From contig JAHLFQ010000037.1 of NCBI GenBank assembly GCA_018883705.1, positions 1 to 5,912 on the forward strand: a stretch of 5,912 nucleotides of DNA, in the 5' to 3' direction. The position numbers and the translations under genes were made by a program. This document shows, one piece after another, positions 1 through 5,912 of this stretch; the first letter of the stretch is position 1; each line of letters begins with the position of its first letter. The notes beneath the pieces are model-generated. The model searched no databases, was not told the origin of the DNA, and saw nothing but the letters and a program-made list of their open reading frames with translations. This DNA comes from Candidatus Cellulosilyticum pullistercoris (GTDB taxonomy: Bacteria; Bacillota; Clostridia; Lachnospirales; Cellulosilyticaceae).

Positions 1-741
1 CGTAAAGCCTATATTGAATATATTGATGAGCAATATAATGCAGAGCGCCTTACACAAATTTTAACCACGGTTACAGAAATGATTGGTGCCAAAGTCCTAA
101 ATATTGCAAAACAAGATTATGAGCCACAAGGCGCAAGTGTTACTATTCTAATCTCTGAAGGCTTATCTCCTGAGATTAGTCACGATGAATCAAAGTCTGC
201 TTCTCCTGGCCCCATTCCTGAAATCATTCTAGGCCACCTTGATAAAAGTCACATCACTGTACATACCTATCCTGAATATCACCCATATGAAGGCATTAGT
301 ACCTTTAGGGCAGACATTGATGTTGCAACCTGTGGTGAAATTTCTCCACTAAAAACCTTAAATTATCTCATTCATTCCTTTGATGCCGATGTCATGACTT
401 TAGATTACCGTGTACGTGGTTTTGCAAGAGATATCGCGGGCAATAAACTCTTTATTGATCATCCTATCGATTCTATTCAAAACTTTATACCCGAACATAT
501 CCGAAGAAGCTACCATATGATAGATGTCAACGTGTATCAAGAAAATATCTTTCATACCAAATGTAAGCTTAAACAATTTGATTTAGATAACTACTTATTC
601 GGTTGTACCAAGGAGGAATTACACCCTGGCGAGGCCAAAATGATTTCTAAGAAGGTTAAACGTGAAATGGATGAAATTTTTTATGGTACAGAAGTTAAAG
701 AAGCCATGTTTAACTTAGATGATTATGATGACGATATGTAA
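1..741 (+). CDS. speD: S-adenosylmethionine decarboxylase proenzyme, E. coli-type SpeD (5' partial)
   Basis: This enzyme decarboxylates S-adenosylmethionine to give the aminopropyl donor for spermidine synthesis, in the cytoplasm. The frame is open from base 1, so the ATG at 79 is an internal methionine and not the start. The 246 residues visible match E. coli SpeD (264 aa) almost end to end, including YIDE-YNA-RLT near the window edge, NIAKQDYEPQGASVTIL and DVNVYQENIFHTK. By that comparison about 31 N-terminal residues lie outside the window. The proenzyme cuts itself at the Lys-Ser bond of LDKSHITVHTYPE, and the Ser codon at 247-249 becomes the pyruvoyl cofactor. The conserved catalytic Cys in TCGEISPLK is at 331-333. 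This is the long proteobacterial-style class, not the short Bacillus SpeH class. It ends 22 bp before speE and is surely in the same operon. No promoter is visible, because the operon starts upstream. Confidence 0.96.
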   Translation, partial: RKAYIEYIDEQYNAERLTQILTTVTEMIGAKVLNIAKQDYEPQGASVTILISEGLSPEISHDESKSASPGPIPEIILGHLDKSHITVHTYPEYHPYEGISTFRADIDVATCGEISPLKTLNYLIHSFDADVMTLDYRVRGFARDIAGNKLFIDHPIDSIQNFIPEHIRRSYHMIDVNVYQENIFHTKCKLKQFDLDNYLFGCTKEELHPGEAKMISKKVKREMDEIFYGTEVKEAMFNLDDYDDDM

Positions 742-763
742 AACAATATAAAAGGAGGCACTT

Positions 764-1621
764 ATGACGGATCTGTGGTTTACAGAAATGCATGAAAAAG
801 ATGCTAAGTTTTGTATTAAAACAACCAAACATCTTCACTCTGAAAAATCCAAGTTTCAACAAATAGACATTTATGAGAGCGATACCTTTGGCCGCTTTCT
901 AACTTTAGACGGCTTTATGATGCTTACAGAAAAAGACGAATTTATTTATCATGATATGATTACTCATACAGCTATGGCTGTTAACCCAGATATTAAACGT
1001 GTCCTTATTATTGGTGGCGGTGACGGTGGAACAGCTCGTGAGATTCTACGCTATCCAACCATTGAGAAAGTGGATTTGGTCGAAATTGACGAACGTGTCG
1101 TACGCCTATGTCAAAAATTTCTTCCACAAACTGCTTGTAAACTAGACCAAGATGAGCGTCTTCATCTTTACTTTGAGGATGGACTTAACTTTACAGAAAG
1201 AGCTCATGATAGTAGTTATGATCTTGTCCTAGTAGATTCCACTGATCCTATCGGACCTGGAGAAGGCCTCTTTACTTATGCTTTCTATCAAAATTGCAGC
1301 CGCATTTTAAGTGAAGAAGGGATTCTGATTAATCAGCATGAAAGTCCTTATTATGCTGAGGATGCTTATGAAATGAGACGCTCTCATGCAAAAATTAAAA
1401 AAACTTTTCCTATTGCTAAAGTCTATCAATTTCATATGCCTACTTATCCTTCAGGACACTGGCTCTTTGGGTTCGCTTCAAAAAAATATGATCCTATTAT
1501 GGATTTACAAAAAGACCGTTGGCTTAACTTCGGACTTTATACAAAATACTATAATCTAGAACTTCATCAAGGAGCTTTTATGCTCCCAACTTATGTAAAG
1601 GAAGGACTTCAACATGCTTAA
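764..1621 (+). CDS. speE: Spermidine synthase (polyamine aminopropyltransferase)
   Basis: The product transfers the aminopropyl group of decarboxylated S-adenosylmethionine to putrescine, giving spermidine and methylthioadenosine. The 285-aa length is normal for the family (Bacillus subtilis SpeE is 276 aa). An N-terminal beta-region opens with LWFTE (residues 4-8) and LDGFMMLTEKDEFIYHDM (48-65). The Rossmann-like domain carries GGGDGGTAREILR (84-96), the nucleoside-binding acid E107 in VEID, D139 of EDG, and the catalytic D158 in DSTDPIGPGE. TYPSGHW (227-233) is another family signature. All expected catalytic residues are present. The start is well supported: a full AAAGGAGG ribosome site at 751-758 sits 5 bp before the ATG. 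speD lies 22 bp upstream, and the last 8 bp overlap speB. Agmatine instead of putrescine is a possible acceptor, as known for Thermus-type enzymes; motifs alone do not decide this. Confidence 0.96.
   Translation: MTDLWFTEMHEKDAKFCIKTTKHLHSEKSKFQQIDIYESDTFGRFLTLDGFMMLTEKDEFIYHDMITHTAMAVNPDIKRVLIIGGGDGGTAREILRYPTIEKVDLVEIDERVVRLCQKFLPQTACKLDQDERLHLYFEDGLNFTERAHDSSYDLVLVDSTDPIGPGEGLFTYAFYQNCSRILSEEGILINQHESPYYAEDAYEMRRSHAKIKKTFPIAKVYQFHMPTYPSGHWLFGFASKKYDPIMDLQKDRWLNFGLYTKYYNLELHQGAFMLPTYVKEGLQHA
1597..1606 (+). promoter_or_regulatory. Ribosome binding site of speB inside the speE 3' end
   Basis: The sequence AAAGGAAGGA within the last codons of speE lies 7 bp before the ATG at 1614. It supports the start that overlaps speE by 8 bp. 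The overlap makes translational coupling likely, so SpeE and SpeB would be produced in linked amounts. The coupling is inferred from spacing. Confidence 0.75.
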
Positions 1622-2477
1622 TACATATACAACACAAACATTTATTGGCTTTGATACCGCTTTTGAAGAAGCAAATGTCGTTTTATTTGGTGCCCCATTT
1701 GATGGTACCACAAGCTTTCGTCCAGGTACACGCTTTGCACCTGCTGCTATCCGTCCTGATTCTTATGGTCTAGAGACTTATTCTCCTTATCTTGATTTAG
1801 ATCTTGATGACTATAAACTAACAGATATTGGAGATATAGATCTTCCTTTCGGGAATACAACACGTGCTCTTACCATGCTTAACGAAACAGCTACTACGAT
1901 TCTTAAGGCAGATAAAAAGCCTCTTATGATTGGTGGCGAACATCTTGTAAGCTTACCTGTTATCGAAGCTCTGGTAAAAAAGTATCCAGACCTTCACATT
2001 ATTCATTTTGATGCACATACAGATTTACGCGAGGATTACTTAGGTGAAGTTCTATCTCATGCTTCTGTTATCAGACGTGCCTGGGATTTAGTAGGTGATG
2101 GTCGTATTTTCCAATTTGGTATTCGTTCTGGCTTGAAGTCTGAATTTGAATGGGCTAAATCACATACCTTTCTTCAACGCTTTAATACAAATGGTTTATT
2201 AGAAGCTATTACTGCCTTAAAAGGGAAACCTGTTTACTTAACTATTGACCTAGATGTATTAGACCCTTCTATCTTTCCAGGAACAGGTACACCAGAGCCA
2301 GGCGGCATTACAATGAAAGAACTTTTAGAAGCACTCACAGCACTTAAAGAACTTCCATTAGTAGGTGCTGATATCGTAGAACTTTCTCCTCATTATGATA
2401 CAAGTGGTGTTTCTACTGCTGTCGCTTGTAAAGTTATTCGAGAAGTGAGCTTATTACTTGCACATCAAACCCTTTAA
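1614..2477 (+). CDS. speB: Agmatinase (agmatine ureohydrolase)
   Basis: The product hydrolyses agmatine to putrescine and urea, using a binuclear manganese site typical of the ureohydrolase family. Its 287 aa closely follow B. subtilis SpeB (290 aa), with shared stretches such as SPYLD, DIxLPFGN and FGIRSGxKxEFEWAK, which favour agmatinase over arginase or formimidoylglutamase. Metal ligands are all visible: H110 in GGEHLVS, D133, H135 and D137 in FDAHTDLR, and D212 and D214 in TIDLDVLDP. H149 in LSHAS and E256 in VELSPHYD are further family positions. The start overlaps the end of speE by 8 bp and has its own ribosome site. The gene is last in the operon, followed by a strong hairpin terminator. 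With speD and speE next to it, the usual reading is that it makes the putrescine SpeE consumes. If SpeE accepts agmatine, this enzyme would instead act on N1-aminopropylagmatine. Confidence 0.95.
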   Translation: MLNTYTTQTFIGFDTAFEEANVVLFGAPFDGTTSFRPGTRFAPAAIRPDSYGLETYSPYLDLDLDDYKLTDIGDIDLPFGNTTRALTMLNETATTILKADKKPLMIGGEHLVSLPVIEALVKKYPDLHIIHFDAHTDLREDYLGEVLSHASVIRRAWDLVGDGRIFQFGIRSGLKSEFEWAKSHTFLQRFNTNGLLEAITALKGKPVYLTIDLDVLDPSIFPGTGTPEPGGITMKELLEALTALKELPLVGADIVELSPHYDTSGVSTAVACKVIREVSLLLAHQTL

Positions 2478-2481
2478 ATAT

Positions 2482-2521
2482 AAAAATAAGACTATTGTCT
2501 AAGTACAATAGTCTTATTTTT
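2482..2521. terminator. Bidirectional intrinsic terminator between speB and the SLH gene
   Basis: Two perfectly complementary 17-base arms (2482-2498 and 2505-2521) flank a 6-base loop, CTAAGT. The inner part of the stem is ACTATTGT/ACAATAGT, and the outer part is an A5/T5 pair, so transcripts from either strand end the stem in a U-run. It starts 5 bp after the speB stop and lies 40 bp past the stop of the convergent gene on the - strand, so it probably stops both transcripts. The low G+C of the stem is offset by its length. Confidence 0.88.
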
Positions 2522-2560
2522 ATGCTTAAAGATTTACTCTTATTTTAATTAATCACCTTT

Positions 2561-3475
2561 TTATGATCTAGGCTCAACACGAGGACTCGTTGCACAAACA
2601 ATATCATCATAGTAAGGTGTATCTTTATTGATATCAGTAAATGGTGACGTTGTATAACTCGTATTACATTGTACCTTAAAGAGTTTGTTTAAGGCAACAA
2701 CCGCCTGTACTCTCGTAAGATTTCCATCTCCCGTAGGTAAACTAACCGTTTCATCTTTAATGTATGGCTTTAATCTATCTACTATTTCTTGAAACTCCTT
2801 ATAACTAACTGTTCCATTTGGATTAAATGTATTTTCTGTAGCAGGTTTCATAATCTCAAGTCTTGTAATATAGTTAATGGCATCGGTACTAAAGCGATTT
2901 GCCATTACATCACTAAATTGGTTATTTTCATTAGGAACACGATTTTTTGTAATAAGCCTTGCCATCATAGTTGCAAGTTCTTCTCTTGTAACTGCTTGAT
3001 TGGGTCTAAAAGTATTATCTGTATAACCACTAATGTATGGGAAATTAATATCTGCATCCTCTGATGAGCTTGGTGGCACAGTTGTAGGCTTAGGACTTTC
3101 TGGTACTGTCGTTGGCTTAGGTGTTTCTTCTATAGGCGTACAAAAAGTAACACAGACAACTGCTTTTTTTGTACAACCATTTTCCGTATACTTAATTGTA
3201 ACACGATGGCTGCCTGTTTTATTTTTAAATTTTTCATAGTTAGTCACATAATCTGTCACTATTGTAGGCTCTTCTGCTTTTTTGTAATAAGCAAGTACCT
3301 TAATGGCACTACGAAATGCTTTTTCATCTGAGCCTTGAGGTATTTCTACCTTCTCTGGACTTACTTTAATAGATGTAAGCATTGAGCGATTAGTACTCGC
3401 TCCATAAATAAAACTTGGAATAAGTACTAGTGAGATGAAAAATAGTAAAATAATACTCTTTGTTTTTTCTTTCAT
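2561..3475 (-). CDS. Secreted SLH-domain protein with Ig-like region
   Basis: This is a 304-aa exported protein, probably held to the cell wall. Residues 1 to about 26 form a signal peptide: KEKTK, a hydrophobic core from about 8 to 24, and likely cleavage near YGA. Residues 34-111 look like a bacterial Ig-like (Big_3-type) domain, shown by the ending TGSHRVTIKYTENGCTKKA. A Pro/Thr linker covers 113-137. SLH repeats follow: SLH1 about 143-176 (GYTDNTFRPNQAVTREELA), SLH2 about 187-236 (FSDV, NTFNPNGTVSYKEF) and SLH3 about 252-295 (LTRVQAVVALN, PFTDI). SLH domains usually bind pyruvylated wall polymers. Only SLH1 keeps a TREE-like TRAE motif; SLH2 has SYKE and SLH3 TRVQ. Five cysteines (101, 108, 112, 270, 294) are notable in an exported protein. 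The ribosome site AAAAAGGAG ends 7 bp before the ATG. The binding partner and exact job are unknown. Confidence 0.85.
   Translation of the reverse strand: MKEKTKSIILLFFISLVLIPSFIYGASTNRSMLTSIKVSPEKVEIPQGSDEKAFRSAIKVLAYYKKAEEPTIVTDYVTNYEKFKNKTGSHRVTIKYTENGCTKKAVVCVTFCTPIEETPKPTTVPESPKPTTVPPSSSEDADINFPYISGYTDNTFRPNQAVTREELATMMARLITKNRVPNENNQFSDVMANRFSTDAINYITRLEIMKPATENTFNPNGTVSYKEFQEIVDRLKPYIKDETVSLPTGDGNLTRVQAVVALNKLFKVQCNTSYTTSPFTDINKDTPYYDDIVCATSPRVEPRS
3074..3121 (-). repeat. Two-copy Pro/Thr linker repeat
   Basis: In the SLH protein the heptad PKPTTVP occurs at residues 119-125 and 128-134, a 9-residue (27-bp) period. It forms a flexible, extended linker between the Ig-like region and the SLH repeats. 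Codon differences between the copies suggest the duplication is not recent. Confidence 0.75.
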
Positions 3476-3478
3476 AAG

Positions 3479-3518
3479 TAGACTCCTTTTTCAAGTAGAC
3501 TTTATTGGTTTGAGTCTA
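3479..3518 (-). promoter_or_regulatory. Direct and inverted AGTCTA repeats over the SLH gene leader
   Basis: Read on the - strand, TAGACTC (3512-3518) is followed by AGTCTACTT (3493-3501) and a second AGTCTACTT (3476-3484) that runs from the ribosome site to the start codon. The first element can pair with the middle copy (6 bp, 11-base loop) or with the last copy (7 bp, TAGACTC with GAGTCTA at 3479-3485). The latter pairing would cover the GAG of the GGAG ribosome site. It may be a protein-binding repeat or an RNA structure affecting translation; both readings are inference. Confidence 0.35.
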
Positions 3519-3527
3519 TTATTCCAA
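3499..3527 (-). promoter_or_regulatory. Weak sigma-A promoter candidate for the SLH gene
   Basis: On the - strand TTGGAA (3522-3527) and TAAAGT (3499-3504) are 17 bp apart, each matching 4 of 6 consensus bases. Spacing is ideal but the hexamers are poor. Transcription may instead come from the MgtC-family gene upstream, because no terminator is visible between the two. Confidence 0.25.
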
Positions 3528-3554
3528 TTTCTCCTAATAATTATCCCTAAAGTA

Positions 3555-4250
3555 CTAAACAATTTCCTCAATAGCTCGAATTCCTTCAACCTCGTGTAAA
3601 TGAATCACATAATTTGCATGATCACAAGGTCGCTTAGTTGTTAATGTCATAAGAGCACCTACACCTTGATCATTATCATTTTTAATCCTATGAATTTCTA
3701 GATTAGAAACCTTTGCTTCTTCACGCTTCACAAATTCTAATAGCCTTGTTAAAGTAGCTATATCATCTAACTCCATATATAATTCTAGTACCCTAGAATG
3801 CCTTTGAACATATTCATCTAGTCGATGCAGGCCCATCATAATCAGGCATATGAAAAGTCCTCCAATAATAGCTACCTCATAAAATCCAATTCCAATAGCT
3901 AAACCCATGCAAGCACAAGCCCAAAGGCCTGCTGCCGTTGTTAACCCTTTAACTTGATTACGTCCTACCATAATAATCGTACCTGCTCCTAGAAACCCTA
4001 TACCACTTATTACTTGTGCACCTAGTCGAGAGGCATCTGTTACAAAACCTCGTATCTCTAGCATATATTGTCCTGTTAGCATCACCATCGTTGCCCCTAT
4101 CCCGACTAACATATGGGTTCTAAATCCGGCCGGTCTACGTTTTGTCCCTCTTTCAATCCCTACAACACCAGCAAATAAACAAATCAGTGAGAGCCTAACA
4201 ATAATAGATATAGTATTTACCTCTCTTAAATACGTCAACCAATCATTCAT
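3555..4250 (-). CDS. MgtC/SapB-family membrane protein
   Basis: This is a 231-aa integral membrane protein. The N-terminal part has about four to five hydrophobic segments (roughly 12-33, 46-65, 78-96, 105-120 and 123-140). It carries the family hallmarks GIERGTKRRPAGFRTHMLVG (31-50), RLGAQVISGIGFLGAGTI (75-92) and VKGLTTAAGLWACACMGLA (100-118). Residues from about 153 form a soluble domain that looks like the ACT-like tail of longer family members. Salmonella MgtC is linked to growth at low magnesium and inhibits the F-type ATP synthase, but for most bacterial homologues the role is unproven. I chose the ATG at 4250 because AGGGGG lies 9 bp before it. A GTG at 4274 would add 8 residues (starting MKARG) but has no ribosome site. 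The gene is divergent from the helicase gene and lies 79 bp upstream of the SLH gene in the same direction. Confidence 0.92.
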   Translation of the reverse strand: MNDWLTYLREVNTISIIVRLSLICLFAGVVGIERGTKRRPAGFRTHMLVGIGATMVMLTGQYMLEIRGFVTDASRLGAQVISGIGFLGAGTIIMVGRNQVKGLTTAAGLWACACMGLAIGIGFYEVAIIGGLFICLIMMGLHRLDEYVQRHSRVLELYMELDDIATLTRLLEFVKREEAKVSNLEIHRIKNDNDQGVGALMTLTTKRPCDHANYVIHLHEVEGIRAIEEIV

Positions 4251-4259
4251 TCCTATAAT

Positions 4260-4265
4260 CCCCCT
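4260..4265 (-). promoter_or_regulatory. Ribosome binding site deciding the MgtC-family start
   Basis: AGGGGG on the - strand sits 9 bp before the ATG at 4250. It lies inside the extension that would be translated from the GTG at 4274, which has no such site of its own. Confidence 0.6.
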
Positions 4266-4341
4266 AGCCTTCACATTCTATCGTTCTACTTTAACTTATG
4301 CATGATTCCCATCTATCGACATTTTTTTAGTGTCCTTACTT

Positions 4342-4371
4342 TATATATGCTACTTTCTCTAAAAAATTCAA
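4342..4371 (-). promoter_or_regulatory. Promoter candidate for the MgtC-family gene
   Basis: On the - strand TTGAAT (4366-4371) and TATATA (4342-4347) are 18 bp apart. This would give a leader of about 85 bases. The surrounding A/T-runs make chance matches likely. The leader is too short for an M-box magnesium riboswitch and shows none of its features. Confidence 0.3.
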
Positions 4372-4405
4372 AAAAAGACTGCTAGAGGAAACTTGTAAGA
4401 TGGTG

Positions 4406-4411
4406 TATAAT
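4406..4411 (+). promoter_or_regulatory. -10 element of the helicase gene promoter
   Basis: A perfect TATAAT lies 38 bp before the helicase ATG. No good -35 hexamer is found 16-18 bp upstream. A TG pair directly precedes it, one base off the position of a standard extended -10. Transcription would begin near 4418, leaving a leader of about 30 bases that contains the AAAGGAG ribosome site at 4437-4443. Confidence 0.55.
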
Positions 4412-4449
4412 AAAGTACGATTTTAAAACTTCCTATAAAGGAGATTAAT

Positions 4450-5841
4450 ATGCAAACCAGTTTTCAAACATTAAAGCTTAAAGATGAACTTATTAGTGGC
4501 TTAAAGAAACAAAATATTGTAAGCCCAACTCCTATTCAAGCATTAACTTATCCAGCTTTTATAGAAGGTAAGGATTTAATGGTAGAATCTCACACAGGTA
4601 GTGGCAAAACCCTTGCTTTTCTTTTGCCTTTATTTGAAAAAATAAATACAAATTTAAAAGTCAATCAAGCTATTATTTTAGCGCCTACTCATGAACTTGC
4701 TCACCAAATTCATGAACAAATTAAACTTCTTTCAAAAAATAGCGGACTTTCTATCACTTCAATCCTTCTTATGGGTGAAGTCAGCATTGAAAAACAAATC
4801 GTTAAACTGAGAGAAAAACCACAAATTATTGTTGGCTCTCCAGGACGTATCTTAGACTTAATGATGAAAAAGAAAATTTCAGCTTCTACATTAGAAACAA
4901 TACTACTTGATGAAGCTGATAATTTACTAGAAAGTAGTCAAAGTGCTACTGTAAAAAAATTACTTTATCATATTGGAAATCATGTACAAGTGGCTATGTT
5001 TTCAGCAAGTATGAGTCCTCATGTTCAAAAACTTGCTACACCTTTCTTAAAGAATCCTGTCTTTCTTCATACCTCTGAAAAAACAGCCCTTAATCCAAAT
5101 ATTGAGCACTTTTATATCAAAACAGATCTTCGTGAAAAATTTGATACGCTAAAAAAACTTCTTCTTGCAACGAGTACACCTAGAGCTCTTATTTTTGTTA
5201 GCCAACATACAGACACTAGAGTCCTAGTAGAAAAACTTAACTATCACGGCTTCACAGTGGCTACTATTTCAGGTAAACTTTCTAAAGAAGAAAGAAAAAA
5301 TGCTCTCGCTCAGTTTAAAGCTGGAAAAGTGAAACTTCTTCTATCTTCAGATTTATCTGCTCGTGGTCTTGATGTGGCTCATATTACGCATATTTTCCAT
5401 TATGACTTACCACTCACACCACAAGATTATCTTCATCGTGCAGGACGAAGCGCACGTAATGGGGAAAAAGGCATTTCAATTAGTATTCTAACACCAAAAG
5501 ATTTAGGTATTATTGGACTGCTTGAACGTACTTTTAAAATGAAACCAAATGAAATTATACTTACGAAAGGTCGTATTAAAAATCTTGCAACCAATGATTT
5601 CTTAGAAGGGATTCAAACACCAAAAGCATTAGAAGAACCAGCAGTAAGTAAAAAACGTAATAAATATCCAAAAGGCTTTAATCAAAATAAACCTAGCAAA
5701 AAAGCTAAATCTAAGGAAAATGCTTCTCACTCGCTAGATACTAAAGCATCTTCTAACGAATTAGATTTCTTAACTTCTGGTACCCTTGCAGATGCCCTTA
5801 GACTCATTGAAGAAGCTGGATTTACTAAAAACAACGAATAA
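4450..5841 (+). CDS. DEAD-box ATP-dependent RNA helicase
   Basis: This 463-aa cytoplasmic enzyme unwinds short RNA duplexes using ATP. Likely roles are ribosome assembly, RNA decay or cold adaptation, but which one cannot be told here. Motifs in order are F5 with the Q motif ending PTPIQ (26-30), motif I HTGSGKT (48-54), Ia PTHELAHQ (79-86), SPGR (130-133), motif II DEAD (154-157), motif III SAS (185-187), IV LIFVS (247-251), V ARGLD (304-308) and VI HRAGRSAR (329-336). Several depart from consensus: Ia has His where Arg is usual (PTRELA), the GG motif reads GE (109-110), and motif III has SAS for SAT. Catalytic residues remain, so it should be active. A Lys/Arg/Asn-rich tail (about 400-424) probably binds RNA. 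A short helix-like end follows (437-457), ELDFLTSGTLADALRLIEEA. The ribosome site AAAGGAG is 6 bp before the ATG. A further gene starts 13 bp after the stop. Confidence 0.95.
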   Translation: MQTSFQTLKLKDELISGLKKQNIVSPTPIQALTYPAFIEGKDLMVESHTGSGKTLAFLLPLFEKINTNLKVNQAIILAPTHELAHQIHEQIKLLSKNSGLSITSILLMGEVSIEKQIVKLREKPQIIVGSPGRILDLMMKKKISASTLETILLDEADNLLESSQSATVKKLLYHIGNHVQVAMFSASMSPHVQKLATPFLKNPVFLHTSEKTALNPNIEHFYIKTDLREKFDTLKKLLLATSTPRALIFVSQHTDTRVLVEKLNYHGFTVATISGKLSKEERKNALAQFKAGKVKLLLSSDLSARGLDVAHITHIFHYDLPLTPQDYLHRAGRSARNGEKGISISILTPKDLGIIGLLERTFKMKPNEIILTKGRIKNLATNDFLEGIQTPKALEEPAVSKKRNKYPKGFNQNKPSKKAKSKENASHSLDTKASSNELDFLTSGTLADALRLIEEAGFTKNNE

Positions 5842-5854
5842 ACAGGTGAATAAA

Positions 5855-5912
5855 ATGGCAAAAAAAGTACTTGATTTATCTCATACCTTACAACCACTAG
5901 AAGATGAACTTC
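5855..5912 (+). CDS. Start of an unidentified gene (3' partial)
   Basis: Nineteen codons are visible, beginning MAKKVLDLSHTLQPLEDEL, and the frame is open to the window edge. An AGGTGA ribosome site (5844-5849) lies 5 bp before the ATG. The gene follows the helicase stop by 13 bp with no terminator between, so the two are probably cotranscribed. The DLSH near the start recalls cyclase-family (kynurenine formamidase-like) proteins, which often open with a DLSH motif. Nineteen residues are too few to assign a function. Confidence 0.6.
   Translation, partial: MAKKVLDLSHTLQPLEDEL

Noticed and set aside
79..81. ATG at 79 as the speD start
   Set aside because: The frame is open upstream to base 1 and the 26 residues before it match E. 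coli SpeD, so this is an internal methionine.
609..620. A strong AAGGAGG-like ribosome site inside speD
   Set aside because: No start codon follows at a useful distance. It is simply the coding sequence for Lys-Glu-Glu in a conserved part of the protein.
2789..3239. Two open frames on the + strand (2789-3064 and 3033-3239)
   Set aside because: They lie opposite the SLH gene, have no ribosome site or recognisable domain, and are Cys/Ile-rich or repeat-like in the way expected for the reverse strand of the SLH repeats and the linker.
3496..3518. The 6-bp hairpin after the MgtC-family gene as a terminator
   Set aside because: The stem is short and is not followed by a U-run on the - strand (it is followed by CTTGAAAAAGG).
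4251..4274. GTG at 4274 as the MgtC-family start
   Set aside because: It has no ribosome site, whereas the ATG at 4250 has AGGGGG at suitable spacing. The extra residues are not part of the family core.
4251..4449. A magnesium riboswitch (M-box) before the MgtC-family gene
   Set aside because: The leader is short, AT-rich and lacks multiple paired helices or a terminator. Nothing resembling the M-box core could be seen.

Overview
The window is AT-rich, with strong AAAGGAGG-type ribosome sites, an export signal of Gram-positive style and an S-layer-homology (SLH) protein. This points to a Bacillota (Firmicutes) chromosome, most likely a clostridial lineage such as Lachnospiraceae or Cellulosilyticum-like bacteria. 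The placement is by impression of the proteins, not by any search. I see no rRNA, tRNA, CRISPR array or mobile element.

Left part (1-2521, + strand): the 3' end of a polyamine operon. In order it holds S-adenosylmethionine decarboxylase of the long Escherichia coli type (speD, 5' end outside the window), spermidine synthase (speE) and agmatinase (speB). speD and speE are 22 bp apart, and speE and speB overlap by 8 bp. Together they supply the aminopropyl donor, the aminopropyl transfer, and the removal of urea from agmatine, so they cover agmatine to spermidine. An arginine decarboxylase gene just upstream would complete the route from arginine. The operon ends at a perfect 17-bp hairpin with A/T-runs on both sides, which probably serves as a two-way terminator shared with the convergent gene.

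Middle part (2561-4250, - strand): a small secreted protein with an Ig-like region, a Pro/Thr linker and three partly degenerate SLH repeats, and upstream of it an MgtC/SapB-family membrane protein. They are 79 bp apart and could be cotranscribed, but the gap also holds a weak promoter candidate and an unusual set of short direct and inverted repeats, one copy of which covers the ribosome site of the SLH gene.

Right part (4251-5912): a 199-bp divergent promoter region, then a DEAD-box RNA helicase on the + strand with several non-consensus motif residues and a basic tail. Thirteen bases later comes the start of a further gene that runs off the window and is too short to identify.

I see no clear new biological system. 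The points most worth checking are the substrate order in the polyamine operon and the repeat arrangement around the start of the SLH gene.
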